Below, piece by piece: positions 50,197 through 60,366 of a DNA stretch of 64,000 nt. Origin of the DNA: Brettanomyces bruxellensis. Its lineage: Eukaryota > Ascomycota > Pichiomycetes > Pichiales > Pichiaceae. Where the stretch lies: NCBI RefSeq assembly GCF_011074885.1, contig NC_054688.1, positions 434,001 through 498,000 on the forward strand, given 5' to 3'. The notes below the pieces were generated by a model. It was not told where the DNA came from, did no database searches, and saw only the letters and a list, made by a program, of their open reading frames with translations. The position numbers were made by a program, and so were the translations under genes. How positions within the stretch are numbered: position 1 is the first letter of the stretch; each line of letters starts with the position of its first letter.

Positions 50197-52083
50197 TCAC
50201 AAAACATCAAGTTCAGAGCCAATGGACCGAGACCGATCCTGCATCCTGAGAAAATCATCGTCTCGGTTCACCGGAAGAAGATACTCGGGTTGCTGAGAGC
50301 CACTCATGCTGGGATCAGCGAGTTTCCGAAGCATGTTGGGCGGCGAGTCCGTGGAAACTAGCGAATCAAAGAAGCTCGCGTTATTTTCCCCATTCGTCAT
50401 CCCGGGAGCAGACCCGAAAAGGGATTTTTCCAGCTTGGAGGACGAATTGCTTCTAGGAGACGGCAACTCTGTCAAAGAGCGGTCGGAAGACCTCGGGCGG
50501 TGCTGCGGGAGCCTGGATGGGATCTTGAAATTATCGAAAGATGAGGCTGGGGTGACACCTCCCAGCTCATTCAAGGTGATGGAGGTTGAGGAGGAGAGGG
50601 CGCTGCGGGGTGCGCCGATGCCGGCGGTATTGTCCGAGATCCCGCTGGAATTGCTGCTGCGGCTCGAGTTGCCTGCGCCCGCGCCTGCGCTGAAGTACCC
50701 GTTCATGGCGGCTGCGGCGAACTGCGCGCCCGAGTTGAACCCTGGAAGCGCAAACGAGTCGAGGTCTATCATGTCTGCGCCAGCGTCAATTGCGCCGGTA
50801 TCCATCACGCCTGCGCCTGGCGCTCCAGCGCTCGCGCCAGCGCCCCGCCCTTCAATCATGTCATCCATACTGGCGGCGCCCGCCTCCTCACGAATCCGCC
50901 GGAGCGGCTGCATGTATGTAGGACCAACTGCCTGATACGGAAATGCGCTTTCCGAAAGCAGACTGTCCGGGGAAGGCGAGCTGACCGAATCGGACAACGA
51001 GTTAGAAGAGCTGCCGTTTGAGCCCGAAAATGCTAAACTGACGTTTGAAGACGTGATTGCGGGCGCAGACGAAGAGATCGGCGCGCGCCCCGCGCCGGAC
51101 CTGCGTATCCTGCGCTCGTGCTCGTGGTCGCTAGCGGCCCGGGGGCGCGGAATCGGCATCGCATTCCCCGTTTTTGTTGTTTTCTCTGTCTTACCAGACG
51201 TCTCCGATGGCTGCGCTGCCGCCGCATCGCTCACAAGCGCCTTAGCCGACTTGCGCTGCCTTTTCTTGTGCGTCTGCAAACTTCCCGCACGAGATTTCTG
51301 CCTTGTTCCATGGCGCACGCGCCCTTTCTGCTTTTTCAACTTTTGAAACATCTCCTCCGCAGCGCCGATGCGCCGGAAAAACTCGTCCTCATCATTCAAG
51401 TCGTGCTTCAACTCCTCGCTGCTTATCAGTAACGAGACAACCTGGTTGATCGAGAACGGGCCGTTCTCTGCGTCCTTGTCGTAGGTCATGCGCTGCCTGA
51501 AGCGCTCGAGATCATGTATGGCGCCATGCGCATCCGCATCCGCAGGTGCGCAATCGGCGCTCTCGCCGCTCTCGCTGCCCTGCGCACCGCCGCTCCGCCG
51601 AACAAGCTCGCAGAGCCTCAGCAACGACTTGCGCAGTATGCACAGCCGCTTTTCCATCATCTCCACGTACTCGTACGAATATGTCTTATCCCGCGATTTC
51701 TTCCGCTGCGTATATATGCATATCTTGTTATCTGCGATGCATTTTTCGCACGGCTGTTTTCCCGAGCACTTAGTTTTTTTCAGCCGGCACGAATCACACG
51801 CTTTTCCCACTCTCTTTTTTCTCAGGCTACTTTGGGGGTGGTTTGCGTTTTCCCTAGCTTTATCCATATTTTCTTTAACAGTACTGTCGATATTTTCTCC
51901 ATCTGCAGTATTCATATTGTCTCTCACAGCATTCACATTTTCTTTAACGCTGTTCACATTTTCTCTAACGCTATTCATATTTCCTGCTTTACCCATTTCT
52001 ATCCCTTTCATTTCTTCCTCCTTCTCCCCCACATCCATTTCTCTCCCACTCACACCTTCGCTTGCACTTCTCTTATAACTCAT
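50197..52083 (-). CDS. Zn(II)2Cys6 fungal transcription factor
   Basis: 628 residues from the ATG at 52083 (a TTG eight codons upstream opens the frame). A binuclear zinc cluster has Cys at 96, 99, 106, 112, 115 and 122 with spacing 2-6-5-2-6, in the context CDSCRLKKTKC. A basic linker (QRKKSRDKTYSYEY) and a predicted helix (YVEMMEKRLCILRKSLLRLCELV) follow, probably a dimerising coil. The N-terminus before the cluster is a run of ENVNSV/KENV-type repeats (about residues 37-81). Everything after about 165 is low-complexity: Ser, Ala, Gly and Arg rich, with no sign of the fungal_trans middle homology region. It therefore seems a small-domain factor with a disordered activation region. Target genes cannot be inferred. 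Confidence 0.85.
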   Translation of the reverse strand: MSYKRSASEGVSGREMDVGEKEEEMKGIEMGKAGNMNSVRENVNSVKENVNAVRDNMNTADGENIDSTVKENMDKARENANHPQSSLRKKRVGKACDSCRLKKTKCSGKQPCEKCIADNKICIYTQRKKSRDKTYSYEYVEMMEKRLCILRKSLLRLCELVRRSGGAQGSESGESADCAPADADAHGAIHDLERFRQRMTYDKDAENGPFSINQVVSLLISSEELKHDLNDEDEFFRRIGAAEEMFQKLKKQKGRVRHGTRQKSRAGSLQTHKKRQRKSAKALVSDAAAAQPSETSGKTEKTTKTGNAMPIPRPRAASDHEHERRIRRSGAGRAPISSSAPAITSSNVSLAFSGSNGSSSNSLSDSVSSPSPDSLLSESAFPYQAVGPTYMQPLRRIREEAGAASMDDMIEGRGAGASAGAPGAGVMDTGAIDAGADMIDLDSFALPGFNSGAQFAAAAMNGYFSAGAGAGNSSRSSNSSGISDNTAGIGAPRSALSSSTSITLNELGGVTPASSFDNFKIPSRLPQHRPRSSDRSLTELPSPRSNSSSKLEKSLFGSAPGMTNGENNASFFDSLVSTDSPPNMLRKLADPSMSGSQQPEYLLPVNRDDDFLRMQDRSRSIGSELDVL

Positions 52084-53750
52084 GCCTAACAATCCCAAAT
52101 CTGTCAATGTATGCCTCTGTTCCTTAACCTTTTTGCTTGTTTAAATACTATTTTTCGGATCTCCTCTTCTCTAACCAATCTCTCCCTTGCGTACTCTCCT
52201 TGATCTATACTTGGTGTAATTTCAGAATTATATCCAGATCCAATCGATACTAGAAGCTCTGACGTCAATGCAGATCTTTTTGCTTTCTATTTATATTCCT
52301 GCAATTAGCCGCCCTTTTTTTTTTCTCTCGTTTGGCACTTCGGTCTTAAGACTCTGATTATTCCGTATATACACCCCCAGCTTATTAATACAGGTCCGAA
52401 AGCAAATTGTGGAAATTGAATTCCCAATTTTTCTCGCAAACTATAATCTCTCAATTCATACTCTTCCCGAACGAAAATCCCACGGTATATATGTGAACTT
52501 CTAGCGAAGTGCCATCTAACGCTTGTGATCTAATACGTATGAGCAATATCATTTTAGAAGCTCGGATGTGCTAATGTGGTTATCACTTAATTCAGCCGGA
52601 CACAAAGCAAAAAATTCTTCCCAGGCGTGATGGTTCATTGTTTTCCCCAACGTCCAATTACTACTTTCGGCCGTCTGTGGTGTGCCATTTCCCAAAACTC
52701 GAAATTTTTTACGTGGGCAAGGTGGCATGTTTGCATCCGCGTGGGGTGGCGTCCCTGGAAATTGTCATCCTTATATTTTTTTATTTTTTTTTTTATTCCA
52801 TCTGTGCTAAAGCTGCAAATCCTAATACTAATATTTTAACCATCCACCCCCTGCCAGCAGATATCTGCAACTGCTGAAATCTTGGTCCCCTGTTACATAT
52901 GGAGTCATTTCACCGTCCACAGCCTATTTTGATCCCAGATGCATGCTGTTTTCACTCTAATTGTACCTTTTCATACCAATATGTGTGTGCAAATTCCTAA
53001 ATAAACGCCTGATATGGCATATCTGCACCTATATATAATATAAAAAGATATATATAACTTTACTTGGCAGGTATTTCCAGATCTGCCCACGACACGTCAA
53101 GATCGCAGTATCCCGCGCATGTTTATTTCAGCGAATCGAAAAGGCAGGAAAATAAGGCAGGATAGAGGGGAAAAAAAAAAGTTTGCGCTCGCTCCATCCA
53201 TCCCACGTCCGCCTCTACGACAGCCCACGCTCATAGCTCGCAGTCCCTAACTACTATTAGCCATATCTGTATTAATTACATCCAATCTCCATCCGATTCG
53301 TTTAGCACGCGTTCCAGATCATAAAGCATGAATTCCGCTCCCAGAGTTTGTTAATAGTCAGTCTCTCATGTGTTGGAAAGCAGCTGGCAATGTGTCTTTT
53401 CCATCCTGTCAATCACCCAAATTAACATTCTGATGAAATTTGGATCGCTGATTCAGGGGCAGAATGTATGCTGCCCACGGCAATATTGGCCAACAATGAT
53501 GCCAAGATTTCTAAATGATTGAAAGTAGATCCACGGCAGCACCAAAGAGCACAATGCGGTGTAAAAGCATTGTTTGTACTTTCCGCATCCGGAAACAAGC
53601 TATTGACTTTACCAGTTTCGAGCGAACCCTATGGAAGTTATTATCCAGCTCCCGACCATTGTCAATGACCTTCCATGTTCTGCTCACAATGCTCCGTGTT
53701 TCAAAATCCATCCTGTTTTCCTCGCACCTCTAATTCCATCTATTCCATTG
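52084..53750. other. Intergenic region between the Zn2Cys6 and SET-domain genes
   Basis: About 1.7 kb with no supported ORF. T-rich runs (52317, 52767) and A-run (53171) only. It holds the promoter of the transcription factor and the 3' flank of the SET gene. A TATATATAATATAAAAAG stretch near 53031-53048 is the most TATA-like piece but is too far from either start to assign. Confidence 0.45.
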
Positions 53751-55238
53751 TTACCCCTCAATGTGTTCTTCTTCCTCATTATAGTCCGGAATGAGTCTCA
53801 AACTGTCCCATTCATTGGCCTCGTGATCATCCCTTGCCGCTAAAATTAGCGCTGAGTAATTCCGCTGCTTTTCCACCCTTGTTTCCTGCTGGTACCTTGT
53901 GGCAAACTTTTCTGCCATCACTATTCCAAATTCTACTAGTTCGCAGATGTTTTTGCTTTTTCCGTCTTCCAATTTCTGTGCATCTGCCCATGTTTTGTAC
54001 CTCTTCAATCTCTCTGTGTATTCCCCGAGCCCGTTTCTCACCACCGTCACAAATTGTGAAAGAGTTTCCTGTTCGGAATTCCTGGTGACATCATCTTTCT
54101 CCATCATCCGTCTCATCAAACTCAACACCTCTTTTTTGTCTGTGAGACAGATTTGAACGTCGTCGATCCGCCCATCCACGCCTGATCTCACTGCAAACAA
54201 CACGTTGGGATCTTTCCAGCGTTCATTTTCTGTTTTGTGGTCTGCAAAATGGCCCCAAAATGGAACATCCACGAAAGTTGGCGTAGAATCCAGGTTGCGT
54301 GGGATAAATCCGTAAGTCACCAGGAATCGAGTTGCTTCCTCAACCGGACTGTAGCTGATAAACACCTCGTGGACTTGCCCAGCCTGCTGTTTGAAGCTTT
54401 CCGGGTCCAACTTCAATAAAACGTCGTTGTTGGATCGGTCAATGTCGAAATAGGCGTTAACCAGGTCATTATTGTGGTTTGCAAAGTCCAAAATGGGTAC
54501 CATCTTGATACTGATGCTAAAATCAGCCCCCTGCCCACCCTCTTTGCTACTGCAAACGTCCGGAATCTCGAGCTCCCGTGATCTAATCGCCGTTTCGATC
54601 TGGATCACCTCATTGGCTGAAAGTATTCCGGGATGCTTGTTTTCCAACAGTTTTTCGTCGATTAATCCCGCAAACCGTGAACTCGCTCCATCATGCAATC
54701 TTCTAACGACCTCCTGAACAAGCGTGTTACCCGGAAACTCGCTCACATAAGCGAGCAATAGATTTACATCGTCATTATTGAGATTGTGGACTTTGGTTTC
54801 CATCAGAATGTCAAAATATCGCCCCACAAACCGGGCGGAAGGCGACTGGAGGTCACTAAGCCTGCCCAGGCGCCCTAACACCAGAAAAGCCACGCAGTAG
54901 GCCACCAAAATGTAACTTTCAGAAACTACATGTGCCTCGCTACAGTAGCTTTTGAGACACTGCTGAATAAACGTTAAAGTTTGGGTCTTTTCCTGCTTGC
55001 AAGACCGCATTATCGCCCTACATGTTTCCAAGCTGAGCACAGAGCCAGCCGGTATCCTCAATATTTCCCCATTCCAGTTTTGTTGCTTTGGAATGTGATG
55101 AGAATCGAAAAAAAGACCGTATCCACCAAAAGCAGAGTTTCTAATTGAGAGCCCTGGAGAAAAAGTGGCTCCAACTTCGTCTTCGGCCCAGTTGTTAAGT
55201 TGCTGGCTATTTGCAATCGATGTGTGAAAAAGCCCCAT
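53751..55238 (-). CDS. SET-domain lysine methyltransferase (Rkm/Efm1/Ctm1-like)
   Basis: 495 residues, first ATG at 55238. The N-terminus GLSIRNSAFGGYGLFFDS fits the opening SET strand (RG-x-GLFA type). A long helical insert follows, and the SET-C part VPILDFANHNN then NAYFDIDRS, SYSPVEEATRFLVTYGFIP matches the NH-x-N and ELL-x-YGF signatures of the protein methyltransferases that act on ribosomal proteins, elongation factors and cytochrome c. The GFIP Tyr-Gly-Phe turn and DFANH define the S-adenosylmethionine pocket. The C-terminus resembles the helical substrate-binding half. I cannot tell which of the S. cerevisiae enzymes (Rkm1, Rkm2, Efm1, Ctm1) is the ortholog. A possible small ORF starts 143 bp upstream on the other strand. 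Confidence 0.82.
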   Translation of the reverse strand: MGLFHTSIANSQQLNNWAEDEVGATFSPGLSIRNSAFGGYGLFFDSHHIPKQQNWNGEILRIPAGSVLSLETCRAIMRSCKQEKTQTLTFIQQCLKSYCSEAHVVSESYILVAYCVAFLVLGRLGRLSDLQSPSARFVGRYFDILMETKVHNLNNDDVNLLLAYVSEFPGNTLVQEVVRRLHDGASSRFAGLIDEKLLENKHPGILSANEVIQIETAIRSRELEIPDVCSSKEGGQGADFSISIKMVPILDFANHNNDLVNAYFDIDRSNNDVLLKLDPESFKQQAGQVHEVFISYSPVEEATRFLVTYGFIPRNLDSTPTFVDVPFWGHFADHKTENERWKDPNVLFAVRSGVDGRIDDVQICLTDKKEVLSLMRRMMEKDDVTRNSEQETLSQFVTVVRNGLGEYTERLKRYKTWADAQKLEDGKSKNICELVEFGIVMAEKFATRYQQETRVEKQRNYSALILAARDDHEANEWDSLRLIPDYNEEEEHIEG

Positions 55239-55381
55239 GCTCGTTTCTTTAACGAAGTCGAATAATGCAAAAATGCAAACAAAGTGAGTCGAAGTAGAAT
55301 GAGATCCAATAAAGCGAAACTCACGAATCGAGATCGATTGAAAAATGCGGGGGATGATAACAGAAATTTTAAATCCCGCAC

Positions 55382-55576
55382 ATGCCTGTTAAGTTCCAGA
55401 AAGATAAAGAAAAATTTTTCAGGCTAGTGAGTGACACATTTTTCAGAATAGACGCATGTCCATCTCTACAATTTGAAAACTTGAGGTGCTTACGTGATCC
55501 AATGGCTGCTGCCGATCATGAGGTTTATGCATTAAGACAGAATGTAGGAGGAGTATGCATGTTTGTGAGGGAGTAG
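55382..55576 (+). CDS. Possible small protein, uncertain
   Basis: A 64-codon ATG frame (MPVKFQKDKEKFF start) placed divergently 143 bp from the SET gene, a normal distance for a shared yeast promoter. Composition is ordinary rather than low-complexity. I do not recognise it, and no membrane span or signal is visible. A GTATGC near 55554 could be a splice donor, but no convincing branch point follows. It may well be chance. Confidence 0.18.
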   Translation: MPVKFQKDKEKFFRLVSDTFFRIDACPSLQFENLRCLRDPMAAADHEVYALRQNVGGVCMFVRE

Positions 55577-56519
55577 AGGGAAAGAGGCATATTTTATTGT
55601 CATCAGTCGATAGTCGCGTCGGTATGTTCGCGCCTTGTTTCATGTCCGAACAGAAGGATTTAAGAGAGTCAAGTGGGATTACTATTTCTTTACTTTTCTC
55701 CTCAAAATGCATAATTTCCTACATGGTAAAATAATGGCATCAAGCAATAGCAGCTTTCTAGTTCTAGAATGAACATAAGCGTAAGGAATGTTCACAATTG
55801 ACTGTTTCGGGTGGGTTAGTTTCCTATTTGGTGATACTACACTCATAATCAGGTTAGTAGGATGCGGTAGTGTATCTAAATTAAGAAGCACAAAAAGCAG
55901 CGTTATTGATGGTGAATCAAGAAATGGCAATGCAATAAATGCAAGAAATACAAGAAATGAAGATATTTCAAGCAATCTAGACAATTTAGTCAATGCAATT
56001 CCTCAATCAAAATGCCACGTAAAGTACATGCTAATGGCAAATTTGAATATTTAAGACATGCAGTAAATGCGAAGTCAAGATGAGCAAGAAGTTTCAACAT
56101 GTTGGTAATTTCAATTGAAGCCGGTGCCAGATGTCAAACGATATTCAACGAAAGCAAAATCAAGGCAACTCCAAAGCGATGTTGAAGAAATTAACATGAT
56201 GCTAAAGCAATGCAATAGTGGATAAAGAAAGCCAAATAACGTCGAAGTCGAATAAAAGCAAAAGCTAAGATGAAGTCAAAATAAGGCTACTCAAAGTGAA
56301 GCAAGAATTGTTCATAAGAGTTAGAATGCTGGAAGAAATACTAGCGTATGGTATTAATTGATGAAGAATCAGTGGGGATGCAGAAATCAGAAGTTATGCA
56401 AGCCAATTTCAAAGGAAGAGTACAGGATCTTCGTTTTCATGAAGGTTAAATCGAAAGATGAAGCAAACATCAATGAGATAAGAAGGAAGCACTATTGGGA
56501 GAGCCGATTCAAGGATAAT

Positions 56520-56625
56520 AGATAATCCATCAGATATAATTCATCAAATATAATTCATCAGATATAATCCCTCAGATATAATCCCTCAGATATAAGCCAT
56601 CAAATATAATCCCTCAGATAAGTAA
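56520..56625. repeat. 14-nt ATAATCC/CAGATATAAT array
   Basis: About seven copies of CTCAGATATAATCC or ATCAGATATAATTC, 14-15 nt each, the middle ones identical. Non-coding by period. Confidence 0.78.
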
Positions 56626-57046
56626 TTCATGTATCGGTAACAGATTTGCCGATAGTCGGGTTTATGTAACTGTCCTGCCTTGTTTACGCAAATAAGGCCT
56701 TCCTTATAAGGATTAAAGGTACTTAACATCTGCATCTTACCCTTTTATTTAGTTCATGTGCCTTCTTTTCTATTTCTATTACTTTTATGATTTCCTTTAT
56801 TTAGCCTTAAAAGCACACAACATTAAAATTAACAAGAAGCTTCATAAAGTAATGAAGTCACACTTGAAACCAAATCGAATTAAATATGACAGCATCAGAT
56901 AAGTAATTCACGCATCAGATAAATAATTTCTACGTAACTTCGCAAAGGTTGTAAGCAACAGAAGAGCAATGCAAAGGCAAAGTTGAGTTAAGAAAAAAAA
57001 AATCAACAAAAATCTATGGGAGGAATCCACAAAACGATATAGAATG

Positions 57047-57175
57047 GCATCAAAGATCAAATTCTGAATATCTGTAGAACTGCATCAAAGATCAAATTCC
57101 AAAAATCTTCAGACTGCATCAAAGTTCAAATTCCGAACACCTTCAGATCGCATCAAATATCGAAATATTCAAAGA
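57047..57175. repeat. 34-nt repeat in the VSB1 3' flank
   Basis: GCATCAAA recurs at 57047, 57082, 57116 and 57150, each followed by GATCAAATTC-like sequence and a variable tail; period 34-35 nt. It ends about 80 bp from the VSB1 stop, so it probably overlaps the 3' UTR. The plus strand is G-poor, hence the VSB1 sense strand C-poor. Confidence 0.8.
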
Positions 57176-57255
57176 AACTGCAGCGACAATAAATCCAGTA
57201 CCAGGTACGCGAAAACTCCGAGGGCAAGCGAAGCGAAATTCAGGCAAAAAATTTC

Positions 57256-60200
57256 TCAGGACGACACCATGATGTTGGAGGCGATGGTATCGGCCCGCTG
57301 GGCGGAGAGCCGGAGGCAGACAACAAGAAGCTGCTCGTAGAGCTCGGCGTTGTCGGCGCGGAGCCTGCCGATGGAAGCGGCGTCGAGCACCCAGACGGTG
57401 GATGCGGACTCTGCGGTGTAAACAATTTTCCTGTCGTCGGAGTGGGACGCGATGATGTCGCCGAAGAGCGTGAGGGGGAGCACGGAGCTGCGGAGGCTGA
57501 GATTCAAGTTGTTGAAAGTCATGCGGTAGTTGATGAGGCCGTGCTCGACGAAGAAAAGGGCAACGGGGTCGGATCCCCGGGAGTAGATGGTGCGTGCGGC
57601 GCCAAAGACGGATTTCCGGAGGTAGGGGCACAAGGCAGCCCAGAGGGATTCGCTGAGGGAGTCGGCGAGGCCCTGCATGATTTTCAAGACGAGGGGCAAC
57701 GGCTGTGCGGGCGGGGCAGCGGACTTCAAGAGCTCGCGGCGCTCGGCGGAAAGGGACTTCTGGGCGGCCGAGACGAACTGCGCGCGGCGTGGCGACGCCG
57801 AGAGAAGTGGGATGTGCTCCGAAGGGGAGAATCCCGCGTTCTGGAGGAGCGCCATTGGGAGTCTGCGGGAAGTCTGCGCGTGGGAAGCGCTGCGGGGTCT
57901 GGCGCCGATTTTGGAAGCGCGACGGGAGCGGATCGCGATGCCCGTTGGAGATGTTCCTGGGCTGTCGAGCGCTGCGCTACCGCGTGCATACGCCGCCACG
58001 TCCGCCAAGAACCTGTTTTCGCACCATTCGAGCGCAGAATTGAGATCGTGAAAGAGCTGGACGCGGGCGCGGTCGCGCGGGTCCTCCCAGAGGCCGCAGT
58101 CCTCGAGCGCGCGCACCATGACGGAGTGCGCATCGACAGAGGAGATGAGAAGATAGCAGCCGCGGTCGAGCGCAAGGTTGCGGATGCGCTTGAAGCCCTC
58201 TGCGGCGGAGAAATCGATGCCCGGGACGCCGTTGACGTCAAGAATGAGGAACTTAATGGGGTCGCGCAGCCAGGCGTGGTGCGCAAAGCGCGTGCGCACG
58301 CGCTCCTCGAGCCGGCCGATCGAGCCGAAGAATAGCGAACCCGCAAGCTTGAAGACGCAGGTCTGGCGGCCGACCCGCGCAAGGAACTCAATCTGCTTTG
58401 GGTGGCGCACAACGATCGAGCGCGCATAGCGCCCGCTGTAGACGCCGCGCACGACCTCGCGCCCCGCAGCCTCTACCACGAAAGACACGCACGCAAGCAA
58501 AATTCCAACGATTATTCCCGCAACAAAGTCGACTGCGCCCATTGTGACGACGATAACGACGATCGTCGCGTACTCGAAGGGCCGCACGCGGCCCACTGTG
58601 TCCCAGAGTGCCTCTTTGAGGAGTTCATAACCCAAAAGATACACCAAAGTGCCAACGACGCATACCGGGATGTATCCGATGATTGCGGGGCCGGCGACCA
58701 TGACGGCTGCGGTAGCCAGCGCAAGGAGGACGCCGCTGAGGCGCGAGTCGGCGCCTGCGCGGATGAAGAGCACCGAGTTTGTGTAGACCAAGTAATTCTG
58801 GATGGCGCCGAGCATGCCGGATAGTGCATTGCTGATGCCGTGCGCCAGCAACTCGCGGTCGACATCGACGGCGTCTGCGCCGTCTGCGCCCTGCCCTGTG
58901 GATAGCGCCAATGCGGGGACGTTGATGGGCACGTGGAGGACGCCGAAGAAGGTTAGCGCAAGGATGGTTGGCATCTGCGCAAGGACGAGCCACCAGTCGA
59001 CGATGCGCCAGCGGTAGAGCGCATAGAAGCCGTACCAGGGGCCTGCGGAGCGCTGCGCGGCGAAGACCCAGCCGAAGCGCCGGGCGGCGCCGAGCGACCA
59101 CTGCGGGACAGCGGCAACGAGCGCATGGAATGCGGCAAACACGGCGATGATGTATCCCGGCACAAGGAGCGGGCTGCGCACGAAGCGCTCCGCAAGCACA
59201 AGCACGGCACACAGCGCTAGCGGCACGGTCCACTGTAAGAAAACCAGCGGCTGCAGAAGATAGCGCAGCACCGCCGCGTTGTAGTGGATCCCGCCATCAA
59301 TCCGCGAGCACACCTCGATCGCGGTGACCACCAAAAAGTATCCCACTCCGCCAACGCAGCCCACGAGGATGTGGCGTGGGAAAAAGCCCACGAGCCTACC
59401 CAGCCGGAATTTCCCGAGCAGCCCGAAGCACAACCCGGTCACCACCGAAGAAAAGGCCAGCGTCACTATCGTCGTGGCGACCACCGCGTCTTTGTTGTCC
59501 TCCCCGAGACTCACCATGATGCTGGAGGCCATTTTGTGGAAAAAGGGCGTCACCTCGATCATCTCGGAGCCGATCCCGGACTTGAACGCCGACCCGCCCA
59601 GCGAAAAAACAAGCTGTGACACGATCGTCGAAACGTAAAACATCGATAATCCCGCCGGACCCATGTCCTTAAAGCACGGCTCGCTCAACGGGAACATGAT
59701 CATTCCGTACGAGAGCGCGTCCAAGATGTTCATGAGCACCCCGAGGAACACCGCCGGCACGTACCCCACCACACGGGCCCCCGTCTGCTTCCACGCGGGG
59801 AGGTCCCTGGGGAAGTCCCGGGTGATTTTCCTCGCGCGCGCGAAAAACTTCTGCCACGACGTGCGGGGGGGCTCGGCTAAAAGGGGCGCTTCGGGCAAAG
59901 GGGACTCGCTCGGGGGCTCGGGCGTTTGCGAAAATGAATTATGCAATGAATTATGCGACAAAGATGTCTGCGAGAACGAATCCGATTTCGAGCTTTTCGT
60001 TGCACGGGGCTCCCCCGCAGACCAGTACGATCGTTCCCCCTCCACTTCCGCTTCCCCCTCTCCCTCCGGCTCCGGCTCCGCTGTCTCCCCCAGCACGGCC
60101 TCACTGCCGCTGCTCTCCTCGTCCACGCCAACCCCCGCAAAATTTGCCGTTTCCTCGTGCACGGAACTCGTCGAGTGCACAGCCGGGGTCCCCGCCGCGA

Positions 60201-60366
60201 ATCCCTCCAGACCACTCGGGCGATAACTGCTGTATATGAAGCTTCGACCCAACGCCTGGCCCCCGTCAACCGACATCGACGCGTGCCGCCGCGTCGGCGC
60301 GTCGATCGCCCGCGGAGTCGTCCTCTCTGATGTGTCTGTACCGTAGCTTGAATAGCTCGAGCTCAT
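57256..60366 (-). CDS. VSB1: SulP/STAS/cNMP-domain vacuolar transporter (Vsb1-like)
   Basis: 1036 residues, essentially the length of S. cerevisiae Vsb1 (Ygr125w). N-terminal about 190 residues are Ser/Glu-rich and cytosolic. SulP-type membrane core from about 197 (VPAVFLGVLMNILDALSYGMIMFPL) to about 640, with PRHILVGCVGGVGYFL. A STAS domain lies near 660-800 (FKLAGSLFFGSI; FLILDVNGVPGIDFSAAEGF), and a cyclic-nucleotide-binding-like fold near 900-1030 (FVEHGLINYRM; FGDIIASHSDDRKIVYTAES). Vsb1 is needed to store arginine and other basic amino acids in the vacuole. The cNMP fold lacks the usual GE-x-AL and R-TA phosphate cassette, so it is probably a structural rather than ligand-sensing domain. 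The gene is very GC-rich. ATG at 60366. Confidence 0.9.
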   Translation of the reverse strand: MSSSYSSYGTDTSERTTPRAIDAPTRRHASMSVDGGQALGRSFIYSSYRPSGLEGFAAGTPAVHSTSSVHEETANFAGVGVDEESSGSEAVLGETAEPEPEGEGEAEVEGERSYWSAGEPRATKSSKSDSFSQTSLSHNSLHNSFSQTPEPPSESPLPEAPLLAEPPRTSWQKFFARARKITRDFPRDLPAWKQTGARVVGYVPAVFLGVLMNILDALSYGMIMFPLSEPCFKDMGPAGLSMFYVSTIVSQLVFSLGGSAFKSGIGSEMIEVTPFFHKMASSIMVSLGEDNKDAVVATTIVTLAFSSVVTGLCFGLLGKFRLGRLVGFFPRHILVGCVGGVGYFLVVTAIEVCSRIDGGIHYNAAVLRYLLQPLVFLQWTVPLALCAVLVLAERFVRSPLLVPGYIIAVFAAFHALVAAVPQWSLGAARRFGWVFAAQRSAGPWYGFYALYRWRIVDWWLVLAQMPTILALTFFGVLHVPINVPALALSTGQGADGADAVDVDRELLAHGISNALSGMLGAIQNYLVYTNSVLFIRAGADSRLSGVLLALATAAVMVAGPAIIGYIPVCVVGTLVYLLGYELLKEALWDTVGRVRPFEYATIVVIVVTMGAVDFVAGIIVGILLACVSFVVEAAGREVVRGVYSGRYARSIVVRHPKQIEFLARVGRQTCVFKLAGSLFFGSIGRLEERVRTRFAHHAWLRDPIKFLILDVNGVPGIDFSAAEGFKRIRNLALDRGCYLLISSVDAHSVMVRALEDCGLWEDPRDRARVQLFHDLNSALEWCENRFLADVAAYARGSAALDSPGTSPTGIAIRSRRASKIGARPRSASHAQTSRRLPMALLQNAGFSPSEHIPLLSASPRRAQFVSAAQKSLSAERRELLKSAAPPAQPLPLVLKIMQGLADSLSESLWAALCPYLRKSVFGAARTIYSRGSDPVALFFVEHGLINYRMTFNNLNLSLRSSVLPLTLFGDIIASHSDDRKIVYTAESASTVWVLDAASIGRLRADNAELYEQLLVVCLRLSAQRADTIASNIMVSS

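Larger units (their letters stand above)
55239..57255. other. Intergenic region between the SET gene and VSB1
   Basis: 2 kb, the 3' flank of VSB1 and the 5' flank of the SET gene. It contains one doubtful small ORF (55382-55576), a 14-nt array (56520-56625) and a 34-nt array (57047-57175). The 56050-56500 part is A/G-rich on the plus strand with loosely repeated words such as GAAGTCAA and AAGCAA. Confidence 0.5.

Noticed and set aside
55682..55993. 103-codon minus-strand ORF near the SET gene.
   Set aside because: Hydrophobic, low-complexity, overlaps other open frames, no resemblance to a family.
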